Assembly (NCBI GenBank): GCA_030180135.1
Contig: CM058240.1
Span: 70,799,581 to 70,863,580 of the forward strand
Length of the DNA: 64,000 bases
Direction of reading: 5' to 3'
Source: Orychophragmus violaceus
Lineage: Eukaryota > Streptophyta > Magnoliopsida > Brassicales > Brassicaceae
In this document: positions 13,518 through 25,760 of the stretch, in pieces
How the letters are laid out: the number at the start of each line of letters is the position of its first letter
Position numbering within the stretch: the first letter of the stretch is position 1
Notes under the pieces: model-generated
Told to the model about the DNA's origin: nothing
The model's input: the letters and a program-made list of their open reading frames with translations, nothing else
The model's database searches: none
Made by a program: the position numbers and the translations under genes

Positions 13518-16500
13518 TTGTATAACATTCTTGTCATTCTTCCTTTAAGAGCATACAAAAACTATCTTATAGTTGTCTTACCTCACCTAATTTCTCCAAT
13601 CCATGACACATATGTTTCAAGAAATTTTGGTAAAAATGTTTTGTTTAGGATTCTCATAGGACATTTTAGAAGATCAAAGTTTCTTTCTTGTCTGTTAATA
13701 GGGTTATTTAGGGGGGTGTTTAAAGTGAACAAAAACTTGTATAACATGCTTCTCATTCTACCTTTAAGAGCATGCAAAAACTAACTTATAGTTGTCTTAC
13801 CTCACCTAATTTCTCTAATCCATGACACATATGTTTCAAGAAGTTTTGGTAAAAAAAGTTTTGTTTAGGATTCTCATAGGACATTTTAGAAGATCAAAGT
13901 TTCTTTCTTGTATGTTAGTAGGGTTACTTAGGGGTGTTTAAAGTGAACATAAACTTGTATAACATGCTTCTCATTCTACCTTTAAGAGCATGCAAAAACT
14001 AACTTATAGTTGTCTTACCTCACCTAATTTCTCTAATCCATGACACATATGTTTCAAGAAGTTTTGGTAAAAATGTTTTGTTTATGATTTTCATAGGACA
14101 TTTTAGAAGATCAAAGTTTCTTTCTTGTCTGTTAGTAGTGTTACTTAGGGGTGTTTAAAAGAACATAAACTTGTATAACATTCTTGTCATTCTTCCTTTA
14201 AGAGCATACAAAAACTATTTTATAGTTGTCTTACCTCACGTAATTTCTCCAATCCATGACACATATGTTTCAAGAAATTTTGGTAAAAATGTTTTGTTTA
14301 GGATTCTCATAGGACATTTTAGAAGATCAAAGTTTCTTTCTTGTCAGTTAATAGGGTTATTTAGGGGGGTGTTTAAAGTGAACAAAAACTTGTATAACAT
14401 GCTTCTCATTCTACCTTTAAGAGCATGCAAAAACTAACTTATAGTTGTCTTACCTCACCTAATTTCTCTAATCCATGACACATATGTTTCAAGAAGTTTT
14501 GGTAAAAAAGTTTTGTTTAGGATTCTCATAGGACATTTTAGAAGATCAAAGTTTCTTTCTTGTCTGTTAGTAGGGTTACTTAGGGGTGTTTAAAGTGAAC
14601 ATAAACTTGTATAACATGCTTCTCATTCTACCTTTAAGAGCATGCAAAAACTAACTTATAGTTGTCTTACCTCACCTAATTTCTCTAATCCATGACACAT
14701 ATGTTTCAAGAAGTTTTGGTAAAAAAGTTTTGTTTAGGATTCTCATAGGACATTTTAGAAGATCAAAGTTTCTCTCTTGTCTGTTAGTAGGGTTACTTAG
14801 GGGTGTTTAAAGTGAACATAAACTTGTATAACATCCTTCCCATTCTACCTTTAAGAGCATGCAAAAACTAACTTATAGTTGTCTTACCTCACCTAATTTC
14901 TCCAATCCATGATACATATATTTCAAGAAGTTTTGGTAAAAAAGTTTTGTTTAGGATTCTCATAGGACATTTTAGAAGATCAAAGTTTCTTTCTTGTCTG
15001 TTAGTAGGGTTACTTAGGGGTGTTTAAAGTGAACATAAACTTGTATAACATGCTTCTCAATCTACCTTTAAGAGCATGCAAAAACTAACTTATAGTTGTC
15101 TTACCTCACCTAATTTCTCCAATCCATGATACATATGTTTCAAGAAGTTTTGGTAACAAAAGTTTTGTTTCGGATTCTCATAGGACATTTTGGAATATCA
15201 AAGTTTCTTTCTTGTATGTTAGTAGGGTTACTTAGGAGTGTTTAAAATGAACATAAACTTGTATAACATGCTTCCCATTCTACCTTTAAGAGCATGCAAA
15301 AACTAACTTATAGTTGTCTTACCTCACCTAATTTCTCCAATCCATGATACATATGTTTCAAGAAGTTTTGGTAAAAAAGTTTTGTTTAGGATTCTCATAG
15401 GACATTTTAGAAGATCAAAGTTTCTCTCTTGTCTGTTAGTAGGGTTACTTAGGGGTGTTTAAAGTGAACATAAACTTGTATAACATGCTTCTCATTCTAC
15501 CTTTAAGAGCATGCAAAAACTAACTTATAGTTGTCTTACCTCACCTAATTTCTCTAATCCATGACACATATGTTTCAAGAAGTTTTGGTAAAAATGTTTT
15601 GTTTAGGATTCTCATAGGATATTTTAGAAGATCAAAGTTTCTTTCTTGTCTGTTAGTAGTGTTACTTAGGGGTGTTTAAAAGAACATAAACTTGTATAAC
15701 ATTCTTGTCATTCTTCCTTTAAGAGCATACAAAAACTATCTTATAGTTGTCTTACCTCACCTAATTTCTCCAATCCATGACACATATGTTTCAAGAAATT
15801 TTGGTAAAAATGTTTTGTTTAGGATTCTCATAGGACATTTTAGAAGATCAAAGTTTCTTTCTTGTCTGTTAATAGGGTTATTTAGGGGGGTGTTTAAAGT
15901 GAACAAAAACTTGTATAACATGCTTCTCATTCTACCTTTAAGAGCATGCAAAAACTAACTTATAGTTGTCTTACCTCACCTAATTTCTCTAATCCATGAC
16001 ACATATGTTTCAAGAAGTTTTGGTAAAAATGTTTTGTTTAGGATTCTCATAGGACATTTTAGAAGATCAAAGTTTCTTTCTTGTCTGTTAGTAGTGTTAC
16101 TTAGGGGTGTTTAAAAGAACATAAACTTGTATAACATTCTTGTCATTCTTCCTTTAAGAGCATACAAAAACTATTTTATAGTTGTCTTACCTCACGTAAT
16201 TTCTCCAATCCATGACACATATGTTTCAAGAAATTTTGGTAAAAATGTTTTGTTTAGGATTCTCATAGGACATTTTAGAAGATCAAAGTTTCTTTCTTGT
16301 CAGTTAATAGGGTTATTTAGGGGGGTGTTTAAAGTGAACAAAAACTTGTATAACATGCTTCTCATTCTACCTTTAAGAGCATGCAAAAACTAACTTATAG
16401 TTGTCTTACCTCACCTAATTTCTCTAATCCATGACACATATGTTTCAAGAAGTTTTGGTAAAAAAGTTTTGTTTAGGATTCTCATAGGACATTTTAGAAG

Positions 16501-19229
16501 ATCAAAGTTTCTTTCTTGTCTGTTAGTAGGGTTACTTAGGGGTGTTTAAAGTGAACATAAACTTGTATAACATGCTTCTCATTCTACCTTTAAGAGCATG
16601 CAAAAACTAACTTATAGTTGTCTTACCTCACCTAATTTCTCTAATCCATGACACATATGTTTCAAGAAGTTTTGGTAAAAAAGTTTTGTTTAGGATTCTC
16701 ATAGGACATTTTAGAAGATCAAAGTTTCTCTCTTGTCTGTTAGTAGGGTTACTTAGGGGTGTTTAAAGTGAACATAAACTTGTATAACATCCTTCCCATT
16801 CTACCTTTAAGAGCATGCAAAAACTAACTTATAGTTGTCTTACCTCACCTAATTTCTCCAATCCATGATACATATATTTCAAGAAGTTTTGGTAAAAAAG
16901 TTTTGTTTAGGATTCTCATAGGACATTTTAGAAGATCAAAGTTTCTTTCTTGTCTGTTAGTAGGGTTACTTAGGGGTGTTTAAAGTGAACATAAACTTGT
17001 ATAACATGCTTCTCAATCTACCTTTAAGAGCATGCAAAAACTAACTTATAGTTGTCTTACCTCACCTAATTTCTCCAATCCATGATACATATGTTTCAAG
17101 AAGTTTTGGTAACAAAAGTTTTGTTTCGGATTCTCATAGGACATTTTGGAATATCAAAGTTTCTTTCTTGTATGTTAGTAGGGTTACTTAGGAGTGTTTA
17201 AAATGAACATAAACTTGTATAACATGCTTCCCATTCTACCTTTAAGAGCATGCAAAAACTAACTTATAGTTGTCTTACCTCACCTAATTTCTCCAATCCA
17301 TGATACATATGTTTCAAGAAGTTTTGGTAAAAAAGTTTTGTTTAGGATTCTCATAGGACATTTTAGAAGATCAAAGTTTCTCTCTTGTCTGTTAGTAGGG
17401 TTACTTAGGGGTGTTTAAAGTGAACATAAACTTGTATAACATGCTTCTCATTCTACCTTTAAGAGCATGCAAAAACTAACTTATAGTTGTCTTACCTCAC
17501 CTAATTTCTCTAATCCATGACACATATGTTTCAAGAAGTTTTGGTAAAAATGTTTTGTTTAGGATTCTCATAGGATATTTTAGAAGATCAAAGTTTCTTT
17601 CTTGTCTGTTAGTAGTGTTACTTAGGGGTGTTTAAAAGAACATAAACTTGTATAACATTCTTGTCATTCTTCCTTTAAGAGCATACAAAAACTATCTTAT
17701 AGTTGTCTTACCTCACCTAATTTCTCCAATCCATGACACATATGTTTCAAGAAATTTTGGTAAAAATGTTTTGTTTAGGATTCTCATAGGACATTTTAGA
17801 AGATCAAAGTTTCTTTCTTGTCTGTTAATAGGGTTATTTAGGGGGGTGTTTAAAGTGAACAAAAACTTGTATAACATGCTTCTCATTCTACCTTTAAGAG
17901 CATGCAAAAACTAACTTATAGTTGTCTTACCTCACCTAATTTCTCTAATCCATGACACATATGTTTCAAGAAGTTTTGGTAAAAAAGTTTTGTTTAGGAT
18001 TCTCATAGGACATTTTAGAAGATCAAAGTTTCTTTCTTGTCTGTTAGTAGGGTTACTTAGGGGTGTTTAAAGTGAACATAAACTTGTATAACATGCTTCT
18101 CATTCTACCTTTAAGAGCATGCAAAAACTAACTTATAGTTGTCTTACCTCACCTAATTTCTCTAATCCATGACACATATGTTTCAAGAAGTTTTGGTAAA
18201 AATGTTTTGTTTATGATTCTCATAGGACATTTTAGAAGATCAAAGTTTCTTTCTTGTCTGTTAGTAGTGTTACTTAGGGGTGTTTAAAAGAACATAAACT
18301 TGTATAACATTCTTGTCATTCTTCCTTTAAGAGCATACAAAAACTATTTTATAGTTGTCTTACCTCACGTAATTTCTCCAATCCATGACACATATGTTTC
18401 AAGAAATTTTGGTAAAAATGTTTTGTTTAGGATTCTCATAGGACATTTTAGAAGATCAAAGTTTCTTTCTTGTCAGTTAATAGGGTTATTTAGGGGGGTG
18501 TTTAAAGTGAACAAAAACTTGTATAACATGCTTCTCATTCTACCTTTAAGAGCATGCAAAAACTAACTTATAGTTGTCTTACCTCACCTAATTTCTCTAA
18601 TCCATGACACATATGTTTCAAGAAGTTTTGGTAAAAAAGTTTTGTTTAGGATTCTCATAGGACATTTTAGAAGATCAAAGTTTCTTTCTTGTCTGTTAGT
18701 AGGGTTACTTAGGGGTGTTTAAAGTGAACATAAACTTGTATAACATGCTTCTCATTCTACCTTTAAGAGCATGCAAAAACTAACTTATAGTTGTCTTAAC
18801 TCACCTAATTTCTCCAATCCATGATACATATGTTTCAAGAAGTTTTGGTAAAAAAGTTTTGTTTAGGATTCTCATAGGACATTTTAGAAGATCAAAGTTT
18901 CTCTCTTGTCTGTTAGTAGGGTTACTTAGGGGTGTTTAAAGTGAACATAAACTTGTATAACATGCTTCTCATTCTACCTTTAAGAGCATGCAAAAACTAA
19001 CTTATAGTTGTCTTACCTCACCTAATTTCTCCAATCCATGATACATATGTTTCAAGAAGTTTTGGTAAAAAAGTTTTGTTTAGGATTCTCATAGGACATT
19101 TTAGAAGATCAAAGTTTCTTTCTTGTCTGTTAGTAGGGTTACTTAGGGGTGTTTAAAGTGAACATAAACTTGTATAACATGCTTCTCAATCTACCTTTAA
19201 GAGCATGCAAAAACTAACTTATAGTTGTC
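13518..19229 (+). repeat. Nine- to ten-monomer higher-order repeat, three iterations
   Basis: Two linked variants mark each iteration. The first has CATTCTTGTC with ACTATCTTATAG (13518, 15692, 17648). The second has CATTCTTGTC with ACTATTTTATAG and CACGTAATTT (14171, 16127, 18300). The spacing between them is 653, 435 and 652 bp, so the middle iteration lacks one monomer. The unit is about 2173 bp (ten monomers) when complete and 1956 bp (nine) when short. Confidence 0.83.
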
Positions 19230-21749
19230 TTACCTCACCCAATTTCTCCAATCCATGACACATATGTTTCAAAAAGTTTTGGTAAAAATGTTTTGTTTAG
19301 GATTCTCATAGGACATTTTAGAAAATCAAAGTTTCTTTCTTGTCTGTTAGTAGGGTTACTTAGGGGGGTGTTTAAAGTGAACATAAACTTGTATAACATG
19401 CTTCTCATTCTACCTTTAAGAGCATGCAAAAACTAACTTATAGTTGTCTTACCTCACCTAATTTCTCTAATCCATGACACATATGTTTCAAGAAGTTTTG
19501 GTAAAAAAGTTTTGTTTAGGATTCTCATAGGACATTTTAGAAGATCAAAGTTTCTTTCTTGTCTGTTAGTAGGGTTACTTAGGGGTGTTTAAAGTGAACA
19601 TAAACTTGTATAACATGCTTCTCAATCTACCTTTAAGAGCATGCAAAAACTAACTTATAGTTGTCTTACCTCACCTAATTTCTCCAATCCATGACACATA
19701 TGTTTCAAAAAGTTTTGGTAAAAATGTTTTGTTTAGGATTCTCATAGGACATTTTAGAATATCAAAGTTTCTCTCTTGTCTGTTAGTAGGGTTACTTAGG
19801 GGTGTTTAAAGTGAACATAAACTTGTATAACATGCTTCCCATTCTACCTTTAAGAGCATGCAAAAACTAACTTATAGTTGTCTTACCTCACCTAATTTCT
19901 CCAATCCATGATACATATGTTTCAAGAAGTTTTGGTAAAAAAGTTTTGTTTAGGATTCTCATAGGACATTTTAGAAGATCAAAGTTTCTCTCTTGTCTGT
20001 TAGTAGGGTTACTTAGGGGTGTTTAAAGTGAACATAAACTTGTATAACATGCTTCTCATTCTACCTTTAAGAGCATGCAAAAACTAACTTATAGTTGTCT
20101 TACCTCACCTAATTTCTCCAATCCATGATACATATGTTTCAAGAAGTTTTGGTAAAAAAGTTTTGTTTAGGATTCTCATAGGACATTTTAGAAGATCAAA
20201 GTTTCTTTCTTGTCTGTTAGTAGGGTTACTTAGGGGTGTTTAAAGTGAACATAAACTTGTATAACATGCTTCTCAATCTACCTTTAAGAGCATGCAAAAA
20301 CTAACTTATAGTTGTCTTACCTCACCTAATTTCTCCAATCCATGATACATATGTTTCAAGAAGTTTTGGTAACAAAAGTTTTGTTTCGGATTCTCATAGG
20401 ACATTTTGGAATATCAAAGTTTCTTTCTTGTATGTTAGTAGGGTTACTTAGGGGTGTTTAAAATGAACATAAACTTGTATAACATGCTTCCCATTCTACC
20501 TTTAAGAGCATGCAAAAACTAACTTATAGTTGTCTTACCTCACCTAATTTCTCCAATCCATGATACATATGTTTCAAGAAGTTTTGGTAAAAAAGTTTTG
20601 TTTAGGATTCTCATAGGACATTTTAGAAGATCAAAGTTTCTCTCTTGTCTGTTAGTAGGGTTACTTAGGGGTGTTTAAAGTGAACATAAACTTGTATAAC
20701 ATGCTTCTCATTCTACCTTTAAGAGCATGCAAAAACTAACTTATAGTTGTCTTACCTCACCTAATTTCTCTAATCCATGACACATATGTTTCAAGAAGTT
20801 TTGGTAAAAATGTTTTGTTTAGGATTCTCATAGGATATTTTAGAAGATCAAAGTTTCTTTCTTGTCTGTTAGTAGTGTTACTTAGGGGTGTTTAAAAGAA
20901 CATAAACTTGTATAACATTCTTGTCATTCTTCCTTTAAGAGCATACAAAAACTATCTTATAGTTGTCTTACCTCACCTAATTTCTCCAATCCATGACACA
21001 TATGTTTCAAGAAATTTTGGTAAAAATGTTTTGTTTAGGATTCTCATAGGACATTTTAGAAGATCAAAGTTTCTTTCTTGTCAGTTAATAGGGTTATTTA
21101 GGGGGGTGTTTAAAATGAACATAAACTTGTATAACATGCTTCCCATTCTACCTTTAAGAGCATGCAAAAACTAACTTATAGTTGTCTTACCTCACCTAAT
21201 TTCTCCAATCCATGATACATATGTTTCAAGAAGTTTTGGTAAAAAAGTTTTGTTTAGGATTCTCATAGGACATTTTAGAAGATCAAAGTTTCTCTCTTGT
21301 CTGTTAGTAGGGTTACTTAGGGGTGTTTAAAGTGAACATAAACTTGTATAACATGCTTCTCATTCTACCTTTAAGAGCATGCAAAAACTAACTTATAGTT
21401 GTCTTACCTCACCTAATTTCTCTAATCCATGACACATATGTTTCAAGAAGTTTTGGTAAAAAAGTTTTGTTTAGGATTCTCATAGGACATTTTAGAAGAT
21501 CAAAGTTTCTTTCTTGTCTGTTAGTAGGGTTACTTAGGGGTGTTTAAAGTGAACATAAACTTGTATAACATGCTTCTCAATCTACCTTTAAGAGCATGCA
21601 AAAACTAACTTATAGTTGTCTTACCTCACCCAATTTCTCCAATCCATGACACATATGTTTCAAAAAGTTTTGGTAAAAATGTTTTGTTTAGGATTCTCAT
21701 AGGACATTTTAGAAAATCAAAGTTTCTTTCTTGTCTGTTAGTAGGGTTA

Positions 21750-21966
21750 CTTAGGGGTGTTTAAAGTGAACATAAACTTGTATAACATGCTTCTCATTCT
21801 ACCTTTAAGAGCATGCAAAAACTAACTTATAGTTGTCTTACCTCACCTAATTTCTCTAATCCATGACACATATGTTTCAAGAAGTTTTGGTAAAAAAGTT
21901 TTGTTTAGGATTCTCATAGGACATTTTAGAAGATCAAAGTTTCTTTCTTGTCTGTTAGTAGGGTTA
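21750..21966 (+). repeat. Representative 217-bp satellite monomer
   Basis: This is a plain example of the commonest monomer class, phased from CTTAGGGG to CTTAGGGG. GCATGC lies at 21811-21816 and CATATG at 21869-21874, so SphI and NdeI would each cut most monomers once. TTTAAA follows the starting G-run. The downstream third contains two AAGTTTTG copies 14 bp apart, separated by an A-run. The junction between monomers reads TAGGGTTACTTAGGGG, which looks like two degenerate plant telomere heptamers (TTTAGGG). Confidence 0.9.
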
Positions 21967-22899
21967 CTTAGGGGTGTTTAAAGTGAACATAAACTTGTAT
22001 AACATGCTTCTCAATCTACCTTTAAGAGCATGCAAAAACTAACTTATAGTTGTCTTACCTCACCTAATTTCTCTAATCCATGACACATATGTTTCAAGAA
22101 GTTTTGGTAAAAATGTTTTGTTTAGGATTCTCATAGGACATTTTAGAATATCAAAGTTTCTCTCTTGTCTGTTAGTAGGGTTACTTAGGGGTGTTTAAAG
22201 TGAACATAAACTTGTATAACATCCTTCCCATTCTACCTTTAAGAGCATGCAAAAACTAACTTATAGTTGTCTTACCTCACCTAATTTCTCCAATCCATGA
22301 TACATATATTTCAAGAAGTTTTGGTAAAAAAGTTTTGTTTAGGATTCTCATAGGACATTTTAGAAGATCAAAGTTTCTCTCTTGTCTGTTAGTAGGGTTA
22401 CTTAGGGGTGTTTAAAGTGAACATAAACTTGTATAACATGCTTCTCATTCTACCTTTAAGAGCATGCAAAAACTAACTTATAGTTGTCTTACCTCACCTA
22501 ATTTCTCCAATCCATGATACATATGTTTCAAGAAGTTTTGGTAAAAAAGTTTTGTTTAGGATTCTCATAGGACATTTTAGAAGATCAAAGTTTCTTTCTT
22601 GTCTGTTAGTAGGGTTACTTAGGGGTGTTTAAAGTGAACATAAACTTGTATAACATGCTTCTCAATCTACCTTTAAGAGCATGCAAAAACTAACTTATAG
22701 TTGTCTTACCTCACCTAATTTCTCCAATCCATGATACATATGTTTCAAGAAGTTTTGGTAACAAAAGTTTTGTTTCGGATTCTCATAGGACATTTTGGAA
22801 TATCAAAGTTTCTTTCTTGTATGTTAGTAGGGTTACTTAGGGGTGTTTAAAATGAACATAAACTTGTATAACATGCTTCCCATTCTACCTTTAAGAGCA

Positions 22900-25760
22900 T
22901 GCAAAAACTAACTTATAGTTGTCTTACCTCACCTAATTTCTCCAATCCATGATACATATGTTTCAAGAAGTTTTGGTAAAAAAGTTTTGTTTAGGATTCT
23001 CATAGGACATTTTAGAAGATCAAAGTTTCTCTCTTGTCTGTTAGTAGGGTTACTTAGGGGTGTTTAAAGTGAACATAAACTTGTATAACATGCTTCTCAT
23101 TCTACCTTTAAGAGCATGCAAAAACTAACTTATAGTTGTCTTACCTCACCTAATTTCTCTAATCCATGACACATATGTTTCAAGAAGTTTTGGTAAAAAT
23201 GTTTTGTTTAGGATTCTCATAGGATATTTTAGAAGATCAAAGTTTCTTTCTTGTCTGTTAGTAGTGTTACTTAGGGGTGTTTAAAAGAACATAAACTTGT
23301 ATAACATTCTTGTCATTCTTCCTTTAAGAGCATACAAAAACTATCTTATAGTTGTCTTACCTCACCTAATTTCTCCAATCCATGACACATATGTTTCAAG
23401 AAATTTTGGTAAAAATGTTTTGTTTAGGATTCTCATAGGACATTTTAGAAGATCAAAGTTTCTTTCTTGTCAGTTAATAGGGTTATTTAGGGGGGTGTTT
23501 AAAATGAACATAAACTTGTATAACATGCTTCCCATTCTACCTTTAAGAGCATGCAAAAACTAACTTATAGTTGTCTTACCTCACCTAATTTCTCCAATCC
23601 ATGATACATATGTTTCAAGAAGTTTTGGTAAAAAAGTTTTGTTTAGGATTCTCATAGGACATTTTAGAAGATCAAAGTTTCTCTCTTGTCTGTTAGTAGG
23701 GTTACTTAGGGGTGTTTAAAGTGAACATAAACTTGTATAACATGCTTCTCATTCTACCTTTAAGAGCATGCAAAAACTAACTTATAGTTGTCTTACCTCA
23801 CCTAATTTCTCTAATCCATGACACATATGTTTCAAGAAGTTTTGGTAAAAATGTTTTGTTTAGGATTCTCATAGGATATTTTAGAAGATCAAAGTTTCTT
23901 TCTTGTCTGTTAGTAGTGTTACTTAGGGGTGTTAAAAGAACATAAACTTGTATAACATTCTTGTCATTCTTCCTTTAAGAGCATACAAAAACTATTTTAT
24001 AGTTGTCTTACCTCACGTAATTTCTCCAATCCATGACACATATGTTTCAAGAAATTTTGGTAAAAATGTTTTGTTTAGGATTCTCATAGGACATTTTAGA
24101 AGATCAAAGTTTCTTTCTTGTCAGTTAATAGGGTTATTTAGGGGGGTGTTTAAAGTGAACAAAAACTTGTATAACATGCTTCTCATTCTACCTTTAAGAG
24201 CATGCAAAAACTAACTTATAGTTGTCTTACCTCACCTAATTTCTCCAATCCATGATACATATGTTTCAAGAAGTTTTGGTAACAAAAGTTTTGTTTCGGA
24301 TTCTCATAGGACATTTTGGAATATCAAAGTTTCTTTCTTGTATGTTAGTAGGGTTACTTAGGGGTGTTTAAAATGAACATAAACTTGTATAACATTCTTG
24401 TCATTCTTCCTTTAAGAGCATACAAAAACTATTTTATAGTTGTCTTACCTCACGTAATTTCTCCAATCCATGACACATATGTTTCAAGAAGTTTTGGTAA
24501 AAAAGTTTTGTTTAGGATTCTCATAGGACATTTTAGAAGATCAAAGTTTCTCTCTTGTCTGTTAGTAGGGTTACTTAGGGGTGTTTAAAGTGAACATAAA
24601 CTTGTATAACATGCTTCTCATTCTACCTTTAAGAGCATGCAAAAACTAACTTATAGTTGTCTTACCTCACCTAATTTCTCTAATCCATGACACATATGTT
24701 TCAAGAAGTTTTGGTAAAAATGTTTTGTTTAGGATTCTCATAGGATATTTTAGAAGATCAAAGTTTCTTTCTTGTCTGTTAGTAGTGTTACTTAGGGGTG
24801 TTTAAAAGAACATAAACTTGTATAACATTCTTGTCATTCTTCCTTTAAGAGCATACAAAAACTATCTTATAGTTGTCTTACCTCACCTAATTTCTCCAAT
24901 CCATGACACATATGTTTCAAGAAATTTTGGTAAAAATGTTTTGTTTAGGATTCTCATAGGACATTTTAGAAGATCAAAGTTTCTTTCTTGTCAGTTAATA
25001 GGGTTATTTAGGGGGGTGTTTAAAATGAACATAAACTTGTATAACATGCTTCCCATTCTACCTTTAAGAGCATGCAAAAACTAACTTATAGTTGTCTTAC
25101 CTCACCTAATTTCTCCAATCCATGATACATATGTTTCAAGAAGTTTTGGTAAAAAAGTTTTGTTTAGGATTCTCATAGGACATTTTAGAAGATCAAAGTT
25201 TCTCTCTTGTCTGTTAGTAGGGTTACTTAGGGGTGTTTAAAGTGAACATAAACTTGTATAACATGCTTCTCATTCTACCTTTAAGAGCATGCAAAAACTA
25301 ACTTATAGTTGTCTTACCTCACCTAATTTCTCTAATCCATGACACATATGTTTCAAGAAGTTTTGGTAAAAATGTTTTGTTTAGGATTCTCATAGGATAT
25401 TTTAGAAGATCAAAGTTTCTTTCTTGTCTGTTAGTAGTGTTACTTAGGGGTGTTAAAAGAACATAAACTTGTATAACATTCTTGTCATTCTTCCTTTAAG
25501 AGCATACAAAAACTATTTTATAGTTGTCTTACCTCACGTAATTTCTCCAATCCATGACACATATGTTTCAAGAAATTTTGGTAAAAATGTTTTGTTTAGG
25601 ATTCTCATAGGACATTTTAGAAGATCAAAGTTTCTTTCTTGTCAGTTAATAGGGTTATTTAGGGGGGTGTTTAAAGTGAACAAAAACTTGTATAACATGC
25701 TTCTCATTCTACCTTTAAGAGCATGCAAAAACTAACTTATAGTTGTCTTACCTCACCTAA
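22900..25760 (+). repeat. Seven-monomer higher-order repeat, 1521 bp
   Basis: About 23297-24240 and 24818-25760 match at an offset of 1521 bp. Both copies carry a private one-base deletion giving GGTGTTAAAAGAAC (near 23930 and 25451) instead of GGTGTTTAAAAGAAC. The CACGTAATTT variant monomer follows in both (23948 and 25469). They diverge where the first copy enters a GGTAACAAAAG monomer at 24282 and the second does not. Confidence 0.8.
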
